The notes under the pieces were generated by a model. That model did not search any database and was not told where the DNA came from. It saw only the letters and a program-made list of their open reading frames with translations. 64,000 nucleotides of DNA, taken from NCBI RefSeq assembly GCF_003955665.1, contig NZ_RXHU01000085.1, positions 1 through 64,000 on the forward strand, given 5' to 3'. Below, one piece after another: positions 37,768 to 51,404 of the stretch. This DNA comes from Paenibacillus whitsoniae. Its GTDB lineage: Bacteria; Bacillota; Bacilli; Paenibacillales; NBRC-103111. The first letter of the stretch is position 1, and each line of letters starts with the position of its first letter. A program made the translations under genes and the position numbers.

Positions 37768-37993
37768 TTAATAAACCTCCATCTCCGCAAAAGCCATCCG
37801 ATACCGATTCGCATCCGTCGGATTCGGACGCAAATTCGTGCCCTGCGTATACCGTTGAGGCCGAATAGATCGATGGCAGGGCATAGGTTGACAATGTTGC
37901 TGCATGTGCTTTCTGCTGTGCCGCGTACGTCGCGCCAGACAGAATTAGAATGAAAGTCAATATCCCTACCAGCCATTGCTTGATCTTTTTCAA
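37768..37993 (-). pseudogene. Frameshifted small secreted protein gene
   Basis: A strong AAGGAGGAG lies 8 nt before a TTG start (37993) that opens a clear signal peptide ('KKIKQWLVGILTFILILSG', then AHA-A). That frame runs on past the terminator without a natural end. Another frame, open across the same stretch, encodes '...YTQGTNLRPNPTDANRYRM' and 'AFAEMEVY' and stops at 37768, immediately before a perfect terminator. Joining the two needs a single one-base shift in about 37840-37900 and would give a secreted product of about 75 aa. Either a decayed gene, a sequencing error or programmed frameshifting. The tail 'FAEMEVY' faintly recalls the last strand of discoidin-type carbohydrate-binding domains; this is only a resemblance. 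Confidence 0.5.
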
Positions 37994-38030
37994 ATTATTC
38001 TCCTCCTTGAATAGTTGTTGTTAAGCGCAA

Positions 38031-38044
38031 TTTAAGCGCTTACA
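38031..38044. promoter_or_regulatory. cre-like (CcpA) site
   Basis: TTTAAGCGCTTACA matches the catabolite-responsive element consensus TGWAANCGNTNWCA at 13 of 14 positions and has the palindromic core AAGCGCTT. It lies about 40 nt upstream of the small secreted-protein gene, suggesting carbon-source control of the surface block (inference). Confidence 0.45.
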
Positions 38045-38061
38045 AGAGCCGTTTTAGGCGA

Positions 38062-38103
38062 GCCCCTACCTTTCGACAATGCGTGAATTTCAAGATTAGG
38101 GGC
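38062..38103 (-). promoter_or_regulatory. Stem-loop in the accessory-block leader
   Basis: A perfect 7-bp stem GCCCCTA / TAGGGGC (38062-38068, 38097-38103) encloses 28 nt containing TCGAAAGG, upstream of the small secreted-protein gene and just after the tuf terminator. It may be part of a 5' UTR structure or an operator. No family recognised. Confidence 0.35.
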
Positions 38104-38132
38104 AACTTTCATGCGCACATTCGTTAAAACGC

Positions 38133-38166
38133 AAAAAAACACCCATCGATTCCTCGATGGGTGTTT
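38133..38166 (-). terminator. Terminator after tuf
   Basis: Perfect stem CACCCATCGA-TTCC-TCGATGGGTG followed on the minus strand by TTTTTTT, about 20 nt after the tuf stop. It insulates the str operon from the accessory block. Confidence 0.9.
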
Positions 38167-38187
38167 CCATATCTCTCCAAAGAGAGA

Positions 38188-39378
38188 TTATTTTTGGATT
38201 GTAGCAACCGCGCCCGCACCAACAGTACGTCCGCCTTCACGGATCGCGAAACGAGTACCTTCTTCGATCGCGATTGGAGCGATAAGCTCAACTGTAACTG
38301 TGATGTTATCGCCAGGCATAACCATTTCAGTACCTTCTGGAAGAGCGATGATGCCCGTTACGTCAGTTGTACGGAAATAGAATTGTGGACGGTAACCGGA
38401 GAAGAAAGGCTTATGACGGCCACCCTCTTCTTTAGTCAGAACGTAGATTTGAGCTGTAAAGTTCGTGTGTGGTTTAACGGAACCTGGTTTCGCCAAAACT
38501 TGTCCACGCTCGATGTCTTTACGGTCAACACCACGAAGCAAAGCACCGATGTTGTCGCCTGCTTGAGCGGAGTCAAGCAATTTACGGAACATCTCTACGC
38601 CTGTTACGACGCATTTACGAGTTTCTTCCGCGATACCAACGATTTCAACTTCGTCTTGTACTTTAACAGTACCACGCTCTACACGGCCTGTAGCAACTGT
38701 ACCACGACCAGTGATGGAGAATACGTCCTCGACAGGCATAAGGAAAGGCTTGTCAGTTTGACGCTCTGGAGTTGGGATGTAAGTGTCAACTTGTTCGAAC
38801 AACTCAACGATTTTGTCAGCCCAAGGACCATCTGGGTTTTGCAGAGCTTCACGAGCTGCACCACGGATGATTGGCGTGTCATCGCCTGGGAATTCGTATT
38901 CGTTAAGAAGGTCGCGAACTTCCATCTCAACCAGTTCAAGCAACTCGTCATCTTCAACCATGTCGCATTTGTTCAAGAATACGACGATGTAAGGTACGCC
39001 TACTTGACGGGACAACAGGATGTGCTCACGAGTTTGCGGCATAGGGCCGTCAGCTGCGGATACAACCAGGATCGCTCCGTCCATTTGAGCAGCACCAGTG
39101 ATCATGTTTTTAACATAGTCAGCATGTCCTGGGCAGTCTACGTGTGCGTAGTGACGGTTAGGAGTTTCATACTCAACGTGAGCTGTGGAGATTGTGATAC
39201 CGCGCTCGCGCTCTTCTGGAGCTTTATCGATTTGGTCGAATGCTACTGCAGCACCGCCATAACGTTTGGACAATACTGTTGTGATCGCAGCAGTCAAAGT
39301 TGTTTTACCGTGGTCAACGTGACCGATAGTACCGATGTTAACATGCGGTTTATTACGTTCAAATTTAGCCTTTGCCAT
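38188..39378 (-). CDS. tuf: Elongation factor Tu
   Basis: 396 aa. G1 '[14 protein letters not shown]', G3 '[13 protein letters not shown]', G4 '[15 protein letters not shown]'; domains 2 and 3 complete ('[15 protein letters not shown]', '[14 protein letters not shown]'). Delivers aminoacyl-tRNA to the ribosome. 38 nt after fusA; last gene of the str operon here, with its own terminator instead of running into rpsJ. Confidence 0.99.
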   Translation of the reverse strand: MAKAKFERNKPHVNIGTIGHVDHGKTTLTAAITTVLSKRYGGAAVAFDQIDKAPEERERGITISTAHVEYETPNRHYAHVDCPGHADYVKNMITGAAQMDGAILVVSAADGPMPQTREHILLSRQVGVPYIVVFLNKCDMVEDDELLELVEMEVRDLLNEYEFPGDDTPIIRGAAREALQNPDGPWADKIVELFEQVDTYIPTPERQTDKPFLMPVEDVFSITGRGTVATGRVERGTVKVQDEVEIVGIAEETRKCVVTGVEMFRKLLDSAQAGDNIGALLRGVDRKDIERGQVLAKPGSVKPHTNFTAQIYVLTKEEGGRHKPFFSGYRPQFYFRTTDVTGIIALPEGTEMVMPGDNITVTVELIAPIAIEEGTRFAIREGGRTVGAGAVATIQK

Positions 39379-39416
39379 TTTAAACGATTCCTCCTTAGAG
39401 TGACTATTAGTTTATA

Positions 39417-41492
39417 TTAAGCGCCTTTGCCTTTTGCAATAATTTCTTCTGCAATCGACTTAGGAACTTCTTCATAATGAGAGATTTCCATCGAGTAAAC
39501 ACCACGGCCTTGTGTTCTCGAACGAAGTGTTGTGGAGTAACCAAACATTTCGGACAAAGGCACTTTAGCACGGATGATTTGTGCTCCATGACGGTTGTCC
39601 ATACCTTCGATGCGTCCACGACGGGAGTTAAGGTCACCCATAACGTCGCCCATGTACTCTTCAGGTACAGTAACTTCAACCTTCATGATTGGCTCAAGAA
39701 GAACCGGCTTACATTTTTCCTTAGCTGCTTTAAGCGCCATGGAACCTGCGATTTTGAACGCCATTTCGTTGGAGTCAACATCGTGGTAGGAACCATCGAC
39801 AACTGTCGCTTTGATGTCAACGAGAGGGAATCCTGCAAGAACCCCGTTCTTCATCGACTCTTCGATACCAGCTTGGATTGGAGCGATGTATTCTCTTGGA
39901 ATCGAACCGCCCACGATTTTGCTTTCGAACGTGAAGCCAGCGCCTGCTTCTTGAGGTTCGAACTCAACCCAACAATGTCCGTATTGACCACGGCCACCGG
40001 ATTGACGAACGAATTTACCTTCAACTTTAGCAGCTGCACGGAAAGTTTCACGGTAAGCAACTTGCGGTTTACCTACGTTCGTTTCAACTTTGAATTCACG
40101 AAGCATACGGTCAACGAGGATTTCAAGGTGAAGCTCACCCATACCTGCGATGATCGTTTGGCCTGTTTCTTCATCAGTCGAAGCACGGAACGTCGGATCT
40201 TCTTCGGCAAGCTTTTGCAATGCGATACCCATTTTATCTTGGTCCGCTTTCGTCTTCGGCTCAACAGCAAGCTGGATAACCGGTTCAGGGAAGTTCATGG
40301 ACTCAAGGATAACTGGGTTCTTCTCATCACAAAGCGTATCCCCTGTCGTTGTATCTTTCAGACCAACGGCAGCCGCGATGTCACCGGAGTATACGATGCT
40401 GATCTCTTGACGGCTGTTCGCATGCATTTGCAGGATACGACCAACGCGCTCACGTTTGCCTTTTGTCGCATTGACGACATAGGAACCGGAGTTCAGAACG
40501 CCCGAGTATACGCGGAAGAATGTTAGACGACCAACGAAAGGATCTGTCATGATTTTGAACGCAAGCGCTGAGAACGGTTGGTCGTCAGCGGATTTACGAG
40601 TCACTTCAGTTCCATCGTCAAGTACACCTTTGATATCAGGTACGTCAATTGGAGCAGGCAGGTAATCAATTACCGCGTCCAGCATCAATTGAACACCTTT
40701 GTTACGATAAGAGGAACCTGCGATTACTGGGAAGATCTTAACCTCACAGACACCTTTACGAAGTGCTGCTTTGATTTCAGGGACCGTCAGTTCTTCGCCT
40801 TCGAGATATTTCATTGTAAGCTCTTCATCAAGCTCAGCAACTTTCTCTACAAGCTCAAGACGCAGTTCAGCTACTTTATCTTTGAACTCAGCAGGAATTT
40901 CAACTTTCTCAATGTCCTTGCCAAGATCATCTTTGTACATGTAGGCAACTTCTTCAACAAGGTCAATGATGCCTTTGAAATCACTCTCAGCACCGATTGG
41001 AAGTTGAATAGCAACCGCATTTGCACCTAGTTTATCACGCATGGATTGAACAACTTGCAGGAAGTCTGCACCGATGATATCCATTTTGTTAACATAAGCA
41101 ATACGTGGAACGTGGTATTTATCAGCTTGTCTCCAAACTGTCTCGGATTGAGGTTCAACGCCCTCTTTCGCGCTAAATACACCTACTGCTCCGTCCAACA
41201 CGCGCAGGGAGCGCTCTACTTCTACAGTAAAGTCAACGTGCCCCGGGGTATCGATGATGTTGATGCGGTGACCATTCCATTGCGCAGTTGTAGCGGCGGA
41301 AGTAATCGTAATTCCGCGCTCTTGCTCTTGCTCCATCCAGTCCATCGTAGCTCCACCTTCGTGGACCTCACCGATTTTGTGAACTTTACCAGTGTAGAAC
41401 AAGATACGCTCTGTCGTAGTCGTTTTACCAGCATCAATGTGAGCCATGATCCCGATATTACGCGTGTTTGCTAAGGAGAACTCTCTAGCCAT
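39417..41492 (-). CDS. fusA: Elongation factor G
   Basis: 691 aa, five-domain translocase GTPase. G1 '[19 protein letters not shown]', G3 '[16 protein letters not shown]', G4 '[12 protein letters not shown]'; domain IV '[20 protein letters not shown]'; C-terminal '[20 protein letters not shown]'. The normal translocation form, not a tetracycline-protection paralogue. Between rpsG and tuf. Confidence 0.99.
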   Translation of the reverse strand: MAREFSLANTRNIGIMAHIDAGKTTTTERILFYTGKVHKIGEVHEGGATMDWMEQEQERGITITSAATTAQWNGHRINIIDTPGHVDFTVEVERSLRVLDGAVGVFSAKEGVEPQSETVWRQADKYHVPRIAYVNKMDIIGADFLQVVQSMRDKLGANAVAIQLPIGAESDFKGIIDLVEEVAYMYKDDLGKDIEKVEIPAEFKDKVAELRLELVEKVAELDEELTMKYLEGEELTVPEIKAALRKGVCEVKIFPVIAGSSYRNKGVQLMLDAVIDYLPAPIDVPDIKGVLDDGTEVTRKSADDQPFSALAFKIMTDPFVGRLTFFRVYSGVLNSGSYVVNATKGKRERVGRILQMHANSRQEISIVYSGDIAAAVGLKDTTTGDTLCDEKNPVILESMNFPEPVIQLAVEPKTKADQDKMGIALQKLAEEDPTFRASTDEETGQTIIAGMGELHLEILVDRMLREFKVETNVGKPQVAYRETFRAAAKVEGKFVRQSGGRGQYGHCWVEFEPQEAGAGFTFESKIVGGSIPREYIAPIQAGIEESMKNGVLAGFPLVDIKATVVDGSYHDVDSNEMAFKIAGSMALKAAKEKCKPVLLEPIMKVEVTVPEEYMGDVMGDLNSRRGRIEGMDNRHGAQIIRAKVPLSEMFGYSTTLRSRTQGRGVYSMEISHYEEVPKSIAEEIIAKGKGA

Positions 41493-41530
41493 AGGTCGGT
41501 ATTTCTCCTTTCATTAATTCGATCAATATT

Positions 41531-42001
41531 CTACCAACGATAGTGAGCAAACGCTTTGTTTGCTTCAGCCATTTTGTGCGTATCTTCACGTTTCTTAACG
41601 GAAGCGCCTGTGCTGTTGCTAGCGTCGATGATTTCATTAGCCAATCTTTCTTCCATCGTCTTCTCACCACGAAGACGGGAATAGTTCACCAACCAACGAA
41701 GACCAAGAGTCGTACGACGCTCTGGTTTTACTTCGATTGGCACTTGATAGTTAGCGCCACCTACACGGCGAGCTTTAACTTCAAGAACTGGCATGATGTT
41801 TTTGATAGCAGCTTCGAACACTTCCATAGGCTCTTTTCCTGTACGATCTTTCACCAGGTTAAAAGCGTTATATAGAATGGACTGAGCTACCCCTCTTTTT
41901 CCATCGATCATAATACGATTGATCAGACGAGTAACAAGTTTGCTATTGTAAATCGGATCTGGCAATACGTCTCTGCGAGTAACTGGACCTTTACGAGGCA
42001 T
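41531..42001 (-). CDS. rpsG: 30S ribosomal protein S7
   Basis: 156 aa. '[20 protein letters not shown]', '[20 protein letters not shown]' and '[20 protein letters not shown]'. ATG 42001 follows GAAAGGGGG; seven extra upstream residues are not supported. Nucleates assembly of the 30S head. Confidence 0.98.
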   Translation of the reverse strand: MPRKGPVTRRDVLPDPIYNSKLVTRLINRIMIDGKRGVAQSILYNAFNLVKDRTGKEPMEVFEAAIKNIMPVLEVKARRVGGANYQVPIEVKPERRTTLGLRWLVNYSRLRGEKTMEERLANEIIDASNSTGASVKKREDTHKMAEANKAFAHYRW

Positions 42002-42045
42002 AGTTATCCCCCTTTCTTTCAAGAATCATTCGTATTTGGTAAAGC

Positions 42046-42465
42046 TTATTTTTTAACCTTCGGACGTTTTGTACCGTATTTGGAACGAGCTTGTTTACGG
42101 TTATTAACACCGGATGTATCAAGCGCGCCGCGAACGATATGATAACGCACCCCTGGAAGGTCTTTTACCCTTCCGCCACGGATCATAACAACGCTATGCT
42201 CTTGCAGGTTGTGACCGATACCTGGAATGTATGCAGTCACCTCAATACGGTTCGTTAAACGAACACGAGCATATTTACGAAGTGCGGAGTTTGGCTTCTT
42301 TGGAGTCATTGTGCCTACACGCGTGCAGACACCACGTTTTTGAGGAGCGCTCAAATCCGTTGCCTCTCTTTTCAAAGCATTAAACCCTTTTTGCAAAGCT
42401 GGGGATTTGGATTTATCCACCTTAGCTTGGCGACCTTTACGTACTAATTGGTTAATTGTTGGCAT
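42046..42465 (-). CDS. rpsL: 30S ribosomal protein S12
   Basis: 139 aa. '[20 protein letters not shown]', '[20 protein letters not shown]' and '[20 protein letters not shown]'. The lysines and proline in the decoding loop where streptomycin resistance arises are wild type. A 163-nt gap separates it from ybxF; it contains a perfect AGCAAAGA/TCTTTGCT hairpin (about 42543-42563) and no gene. Confidence 0.98.
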   Translation of the reverse strand: MPTINQLVRKGRQAKVDKSKSPALQKGFNALKREATDLSAPQKRGVCTRVGTMTPKKPNSALRKYARVRLTNRIEVTAYIPGIGHNLQEHSVVMIRGGRVKDLPGVRYHIVRGALDTSGVNNRKQARSKYGTKRPKVKK

Positions 42466-42628
42466 TTCGTTACCTCCTCCCTACAGTCATAACATAATGT
42501 GCTTTTTTGCAAGCCCACAGATCCAGGCGAGTCATAAATGAGCAAAGAGAAAGTCTTTGCTATGGACGGCCGAGCAAATCACCAGCATTCACCAACGCCA
42601 ATTCCACGAACAAAAACATCGTAAGCTT

Positions 42629-42880
42629 TTATTCATTTACAACAGCTGCTACCGCAGCTCCAACTTCAATTCCACATGCCTTACCTAGCATCTTCATAGA
42701 ATCTACGTAGGTTACAGGTATTCCCTTCTGCGAGCAGAGGTTCACCAGATTTATCGTCAATCGCGGATCTGCATCTCTCGATACGACGACTGCGAGCGCC
42801 TTACCTTGCTCGACAATCTTCGTTACCTTCTTCGTGCCTACCTTAACATTCTTCGCCTGTTTGACAATATCGTACGACAT
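42629..42880 (-). CDS. ybxF: L7Ae-family kink-turn-binding protein YbxF
   Basis: 83 aa, L7Ae/L30e fold: 'VGTKKVTKIVEQGKALAVVV', 'SRDADPRLTINLVNLCSQKG', 'YVDSMKMLGKACGIEVGAAV'. B. subtilis YbxF at this locus binds kink-turn RNA and is associated with ribosomes; role not settled. First gene of the str operon, directly behind the promoter at 42934-42963. Confidence 0.95.
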   Translation of the reverse strand: MSYDIVKQAKNVKVGTKKVTKIVEQGKALAVVVSRDADPRLTINLVNLCSQKGIPVTYVDSMKMLGKACGIEVGAAVAAVVNE

Positions 42881-42933
42881 TCAGGCACCTCCTTCAAAGA
42901 AAGGAAAGAATATGACTTAGGCACACTACGATA

Positions 42934-42963
42934 TATTAGCATTTTGGTATACCTCATGTCAAG
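42934..42963 (-). promoter_or_regulatory. str operon promoter
   Basis: TTGACA (42958-42963), 18-nt spacer, TAATAT (42934-42939) on the minus strand, between the rpoC terminator and ybxF. Confidence 0.75.
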
Positions 42964-43000
42964 GCGCTAGTGCTTCTATTTTTCAGATTTACATAAAGTT

Positions 43001-43041
43001 AAAAAAAGAGAGACGGCACACCTCAATCTGTGGCCGTCTCT
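43001..43041 (-). terminator. Terminator after rpoC
   Basis: AAGAGACGGC ... GCCGTCTCT then CTTTTTTT on the minus strand, about 20 nt after the rpoC stop. Ends the rpoBC unit ahead of the str promoter. Confidence 0.9.
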
Positions 43042-43059
43042 TGCGATTCCGCCGCGTTA

Positions 43060-46680
<3,621 letters not shown>

Positions 46681-46751
46681 GGAGCAACCCTCCTTTAAGA
46701 ATTTAAAACCACGTTGCCGTGTTTCGTTCTCGATCTATTGCGGTGCTTATC

Positions 46752-49700
46752 TTAATCGTTGACGCCGAGCTCGGTGCCTTCGATATTCAGGTTCAATTTG
46801 TCGCTGGTGATGTCGTCGTCATCGTCCGCTTCGCGCATTTCGATCTCTTCTTCGTCGCCGGACAGGATCTTCACGTCCATACCCAAACTTTGAAGCTCTT
46901 TGATCAAAACTTTGAAGGATTCCGGAACGCCCGGTTCCGGCACGTTCTCGCCTTTCACGATGGATTCGTACGTTTTGACACGTCCTACAACGTCATCGGA
47001 CTTAACTGTAAGAATTTCCTGGAGCGTGTATGCTGCGCCGTAGGCCTCGAGGGCCCAAACTTCCATCTCCCCGAAACGCTGACCGCCGAACTGTGCTTTA
47101 CCGCCCAGTGGCTGCTGTGTAACGAGAGAGTAAGGACCGGTGGAGCGAGCATGGATTTTATCGTCAACCATGTGCGCCAGTTTGATCATGTACATAACGC
47201 CAACGGTAACTTCACGCTCAAACGACTCCCCTGTACGTCCATCGTACAGAACCGTTTTACCGTTACGCTGCATGCCGGCTTCTTCCATCGCATCGAACAC
47301 GTCATACTCGCGCGCGCCGTCAAATACCGGCGTAGCGGCATGAATGCCGAGGTAACGGGAAGCCATGCCCAAGTGAACTTCAAGCACTTGACCGATGTTC
47401 ATCCGGGAAGGAACCCCCAGCGGGTTGAGTACGACCTCAACCGGCGTACCGTCCGGAAGGAACGGCATATCTTCTTCAGGCAAAATACGAGCGACGACCC
47501 CTTTGTTGCCGTGGCGTCCCGCCATTTTATCACCTTCGGAAATCTTACGTTTCTGAGCGATGTACACACGGACGAGTTGATTCACGCCTGGAGGCAGCTC
47601 ATCGCCGTTCTCACGCGTAAATACTTTTACGTCAACAACGATACCATCTGTACCGTGCGGTACGCGAAGGGACGTATCACGAACTTCACGGGCCTTCTCA
47701 CCGAAGATTGCGTGGAGCAATCTTTCTTCGGCCGTCAGCTCCGTCACACCTTTCGGTGTTACTTTACCGACGAGAATGTCGCCGGCGCCGATCTCGGCAC
47801 CAACGCGGATAATACCGCGCTCGTCAAGGTTCTTCAGCGCATCTTCCCCAACGTTCGGGATGTCGCGTGTAATCTCTTCCGGTCCAAGCTTCGTATCGCG
47901 GGCTTCGGACTCGTACTCCTCGATGTGAATGGAGGTGTAGACATCCTCTTTCACAAGCTTTTGGCTCAGCAAGATCGCATCCTCGTAGTTGTAACCTTCC
48001 CATGTCATGAAGGCAACGACCACGTTGCGGCCAAGCGCCAATTCGCCTTGTTCAGTGGACGGACCGTCCGCCAAAATATCGCCTGCTTTAATCAACTGCC
48101 CCTTCTTCACGATCGGACGTTGGTTAATGCAAGTACCTTGGTTGGAACGCATGAACTTGTGAAGCTTATATTTGACCAGGTTGCCGCTTACCAGCTTGCC
48201 ATCGACCATTTCTTGACGACGAAGCCAAATTTCATTGGCAGCAGCCTTTTCGATAATTCCATCAAATTTGGAGACAATACATACTCCCGAGTCCTTCGCA
48301 ACCTTATGCTCCATACCGGTACCGACAAGCGGGGCTTTCGGAATCAAAAGCGGAACCGCTTGACGCTGCATGTTGGAACCCATGAGCGCACGGTTGGAGT
48401 CATCGTTCTCGAGGAACGGAATCAGCGCTGTCGCCACGGAAACAACCTGCTTCGGCGAAACGTCCATGTAGTCGACACGTTCTACCGGCAGCGTTAAGTT
48501 GTCATCCTTATAACGAACGATAATCGCATCTTCAACGAATTTGTTGTCTTCGGTGAGTTCCGCGTTCGCTTGCGCGATAACGTAGTTATCCTCTTCGTCG
48601 GCAGTCAAATACGCGATTTGATCCGTAACAACACCGGTCTTCGGATCAACCCAGCGATAAGGGGCCTCGATGAAGCCATACTCGTTAATGCGGGCAAACG
48701 TCGACAAGGAGTTGATCAGACCAATGTTCGGTCCCTCAGGCGTCTCAATCGGACACATACGGCCATAGTGAGAGTGATGGACGTCCCGAACTTCCATGCC
48801 TGCGCGCTCTCTCGTCAAACCGCCCGGTCCGAGTGCGGACAGACGACGTTTGTGCGTGAGCTCGGCAAGTGGATTTGTTTGGTCCATAAATTGCGACAAT
48901 TGCGAGCTTCCGAAGAACTCTTTAATCGACGCAATGACCGGACGAATATTGATCAACGCTTGAGGCGTAATCACATTGGCATCCTGAATGGACATCCGCT
49001 CGCGAACGACGCGCTCCATCCGGGAAAGACCGATGCGGAATTGGTTTTGCAGCAATTCACCGACAGAACGCAGACGACGGTTGCCCAAGTGGTCAATATC
49101 ATCCGTATTGCCAATGCCATGCAGCAAGTTGATAAAATAGTTAATGGACGAAATGATGTCGGCTGGCGTGATGTTCTTAACTGTTTTATCGATGACACCG
49201 TTGGAAATGACTTTAACGATTTTGCCGTCTTCGAGCGGCGAATACACGTTAATGCATTGAACCGGGATCGTATCGGCGCCGGTCACGCCTTTCGGAATCG
49301 AGAACTCCTTGTTGCCTGCCCCTTTTTCAATAAAAGGAAGGATTTCGTCGAGCACGCGGCGATCCAGCAATTGACCGGCTTCCGCGATAATTTCGCCCGT
49401 CTCGTTATCCACCAGCGTTTCCGCGAGGCGTTGGTTGAACAAGCGATTCTTGATGTGCAGCTTTTTGTTGATTTTGTAACGACCGACGTTCGCGAGATCG
49501 TAACGTTTCGGATCGAAGAAGCGCGCCACGAGCAAGCTTCTTGCATTCTCGAGTGTCGGCGGCTCACCTGGACGAAGACGCTCATAGATCTCGATCAACG
49601 CTTTTTCCGTAGAATCGGTGTTGTCTTTGTCGAGCGTGTTCCGAATATATTCATTGTCGCCGAGCAAATCGATAATCTCAGCATCCGTGCCAAAGCCTAA

Positions 49701-50291
49701 AGAACGCAGCAAGACCGTAACCGGAATTTTACGCGTGCGATCAATACGGACATAGATGATGTCCTTCGCATCAGTTTCCAGCTCGAGCCAAGCACCACGG
49801 TTCGGGATAACCGTCGCGGTGTAAGTTTTCTTGCCGTTTTTATCCACTTTCGTGCTATAATAAACGCTGGGAGAACGAACGAGCTGGGAGACGATTACAC
49901 GCTCCGCGCCGTTAATAATGAATGTTCCCGTATCGGTCATGATAGGGAAATCCCCCATGAACACCTCTTGCTCCTTGACCTCTCCGGTTTCCTTATTAAT
50001 CAAACGGACTTTGACTCTTAATGGCGCCGCATACGTTACATCGCGTTCTTTGGATTCATCGACCGAGTACTTAGGATCACCTAAGCTATAGTCAATAAAC
50101 TCCAGTACCAGGTTACCCGTAAAATCCTGAATCGGGGAGATGTCTTGAAACATCTCACGAAGCCCCTCTTCCAAAAACCATTCGTACGATTTTTGCTGAA
50201 TTTCAATCAGGTTTGGAATGCCCAGCACCTCATTAATTCGTGCATAAGTCCTGCGTTTACGTCGTCCAAATTGAACAAGATGTCCCGCCAA
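46752..50291 (-). CDS. rpoB: RNA polymerase subunit beta
   Basis: 1179 aa, the B. subtilis length class. '[20 protein letters not shown]', the rifampicin region '[20 protein letters not shown]' followed by [12 protein letters not shown] with wild-type residues, '[15 protein letters not shown]', '[20 protein letters not shown]' and '[20 protein letters not shown]'. Begins directly after AGTTGGCGGG... its ATG lies behind GAGGGG. The Asp/Glu-rich C-terminal tail ('[10 protein letters not shown]') is usual. Upstream 364 nt carry promoter and hairpin elements. Confidence 0.98.
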   Translation of the reverse strand: MAGHLVQFGRRKRRTYARINEVLGIPNLIEIQQKSYEWFLEEGLREMFQDISPIQDFTGNLVLEFIDYSLGDPKYSVDESKERDVTYAAPLRVKVRLINKETGEVKEQEVFMGDFPIMTDTGTFIINGAERVIVSQLVRSPSVYYSTKVDKNGKKTYTATVIPNRGAWLELETDAKDIIYVRIDRTRKIPVTVLLRSLGFGTDAEIIDLLGDNEYIRNTLDKDNTDSTEKALIEIYERLRPGEPPTLENARSLLVARFFDPKRYDLANVGRYKINKKLHIKNRLFNQRLAETLVDNETGEIIAEAGQLLDRRVLDEILPFIEKGAGNKEFSIPKGVTGADTIPVQCINVYSPLEDGKIVKVISNGVIDKTVKNITPADIISSINYFINLLHGIGNTDDIDHLGNRRLRSVGELLQNQFRIGLSRMERVVRERMSIQDANVITPQALINIRPVIASIKEFFGSSQLSQFMDQTNPLAELTHKRRLSALGPGGLTRERAGMEVRDVHHSHYGRMCPIETPEGPNIGLINSLSTFARINEYGFIEAPYRWVDPKTGVVTDQIAYLTADEEDNYVIAQANAELTEDNKFVEDAIIVRYKDDNLTLPVERVDYMDVSPKQVVSVATALIPFLENDDSNRALMGSNMQRQAVPLLIPKAPLVGTGMEHKVAKDSGVCIVSKFDGIIEKAAANEIWLRRQEMVDGKLVSGNLVKYKLHKFMRSNQGTCINQRPIVKKGQLIKAGDILADGPSTEQGELALGRNVVVAFMTWEGYNYEDAILLSQKLVKEDVYTSIHIEEYESEARDTKLGPEEITRDIPNVGEDALKNLDERGIIRVGAEIGAGDILVGKVTPKGVTELTAEERLLHAIFGEKAREVRDTSLRVPHGTDGIVVDVKVFTRENGDELPPGVNQLVRVYIAQKRKISEGDKMAGRHGNKGVVARILPEEDMPFLPDGTPVEVVLNPLGVPSRMNIGQVLEVHLGMASRYLGIHAATPVFDGAREYDVFDAMEEAGMQRNGKTVLYDGRTGESFEREVTVGVMYMIKLAHMVDDKIHARSTGPYSLVTQQPLGGKAQFGGQRFGEMEVWALEAYGAAYTLQEILTVKSDDVVGRVKTYESIVKGENVPEPGVPESFKVLIKELQSLGMDVKILSGDEEEIEMREADDDDDITSDKLNLNIEGTELGVND

Positions 50292-50359
50292 CTTTCATTC
50301 ACCCCTCAACTCTACTCAATAAATAAAAAAAGAAAGAAGAAAAACTTCGACCGACATGC

Positions 50360-50395
50360 ATTCAGGACGCCTCCATGCGTGGAGCCCGTCCGAAT
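50360..50395 (-). promoter_or_regulatory. Stable hairpin in the rpoB leader
   Basis: On the minus strand ATTCGGACG..CTCCA-cgca-TGGAG.CGTCCTGAAT folds into a long stem (50360-50395), followed by TTTTTCTTCTTTC. It is about 70 nt upstream of rpoB and could be an attenuator or a pausing/processing site. No known family recognised. Confidence 0.5.
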
Positions 50396-50531
50396 TGTGC
50401 AGCTGTATGGATGAGTTTTTCCCTTTTGCCTTACACATTTCCAAATATTTCTTTCCATCCTGTTAGAGTTTCCTAAAATTCAAACATTATACGTTACAAG
50501 TTTAAATTTTATTCATCCCGGACGAAAAAAA

Positions 50532-50619
50532 TGACTTGACATTTTTGTCAACTAAAGACATGTGTCCCATCTTAATACTGACATTTTCTAATAATATCAC
50601 ATGCGAAATGTCAAGTCAA
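50532..50619 (-). promoter_or_regulatory. rpoB upstream promoter and inverted repeats
   Basis: Promoter TTGACT (50614-50619), 17-nt spacer, TATTAT (50591-50596) on the minus strand. The -35 lies within one arm of a 13-bp inverted repeat: TGACTTGACATTT at 50532-50544 and AAATGTCAAGTCA at 50606-50618. The other arm is itself in a perfect palindrome TTGACA-TTTT-TGTCAA (50536-50551). The 364-nt gap 50292-50655 contains no gene; a second TATAAT near 50480 has only a weak -35. Confidence 0.55.
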
Positions 50620-50655
50620 ATACTTTCCGCCCTTTACATAAATTAAAAAGCCGGA

Positions 50656-51252
50656 TTATTTTGTCGCTTTCAGAATACGATAGCCCTTATCTTTCGATAC
50701 TTCTTCAACCTCGGCATACAGCAACTCGAGTTTCTTCATCGCGGATGGCGCGCCCTGTTTTTTCTGAATAACTACCCAGAGCGAACCGCCTTCGACAAGA
50801 CAAGCATGCGCATCTTCGAAAATGCGGTGAACCACATCTTTGCCGGCACGGATCGGCGGATTCGTCAGAACCACATCGAATTGCTGCTCTTTTACTTGCT
50901 CCAACACATCACTTTGCAGAATCGTCACATTGGCAATCCCGTTTTGCTTCGCATTTTGCATCGAGAGCTCGATCGCCCGCTCGTTAATGTCCACCATGGT
51001 GACATGCCCCTTCGGACACATCAAAGCTGCACTCAATCCAATCGGACCGTAGCCGCAGCCGACGTCAAGCACCTTGGCATCCTCGGGAAAATCCATCGTT
51101 TCGATCAAGTGCCTGCTGCCATAATCCACGCCATTCTTTGAAAATACACCGCTATCCGTTAAAAAGGTCAAGCTTCTGCCGCGCAGCACATCCTTCGTCG
51201 TTTGCACATTTCGCTTCACGGTAGGCTGCTGCGTATAATAATGTTCGGCCAT
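50656..51252 (-). CDS. ybxB: Class I SAM methyltransferase YbxB (RsmC-like)
   Basis: 198 aa. SAM-binding 'VLDVGCGYGPIGLSAALMC', acidic 'VTMVDINERAIELSMQNAKQ' and the catalytic 'DVVLTNPPIRAGKDV' (NPPI, as in N2-guanine/N6-adenine methyltransferases). Corresponds to ybxB between rplL and rpoB in B. subtilis; probable rRNA guanine-N2 methyltransferase of the RsmC half-size type, substrate not proved. Lies between the rplL terminator and the rpoB promoter region. Confidence 0.9.
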   Translation of the reverse strand: MAEHYYTQQPTVKRNVQTTKDVLRGRSLTFLTDSGVFSKNGVDYGSRHLIETMDFPEDAKVLDVGCGYGPIGLSAALMCPKGHVTMVDINERAIELSMQNAKQNGIANVTILQSDVLEQVKEQQFDVVLTNPPIRAGKDVVHRIFEDAHACLVEGGSLWVVIQKKQGAPSAMKKLELLYAEVEEVSKDKGYRILKATK

Positions 51253-51352
51253 GCTTAGAAATTCCTCCTCTTTCTACCGTTAGGAAAATCATAGCCGCGC
51301 GTTCGTTCCTAAGGCTTTCCTAAGGGTACAAACATCGATTTCCATAACGCCT

Positions 51353-51388
51353 AAAAAAACCCCTTGAAGACAAGCTTCAAGAGGTTTT
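51353..51388 (-). terminator. Terminator after rplL
   Basis: AAAACCTCTTGAAG-cttgt-CTTCAAGGGGTTTTTTT on the minus strand, just after rplL. It limits read-through from rplJL into ybxB-rpoBC, so those genes need partial read-through or their own promoter. Confidence 0.85.
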
Positions 51389-51404
51389 CTCTAGTAAAAG
51401 AAAA

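Noticed and set aside
37620-37976. 118-aa open frame, Arg-rich, overlapping the small secreted gene
   Set aside because: No RBS, no plausible composition, and it reads through a perfect terminator.
24025-38132. Mobile element or prophage carrying the accessory block
   Set aside because: No integrase, transposase, flanking direct repeats or tRNA attachment site is visible; the mode of insertion is unresolved.
38161-39420. 419-aa plus-strand frame opposite tuf (and similar long frames opposite gltX, rpoB and rpoC)
   Set aside because: Mirror frames of highly codon-biased genes; no RBS and Cys/Ser/Phe-rich nonsense composition.
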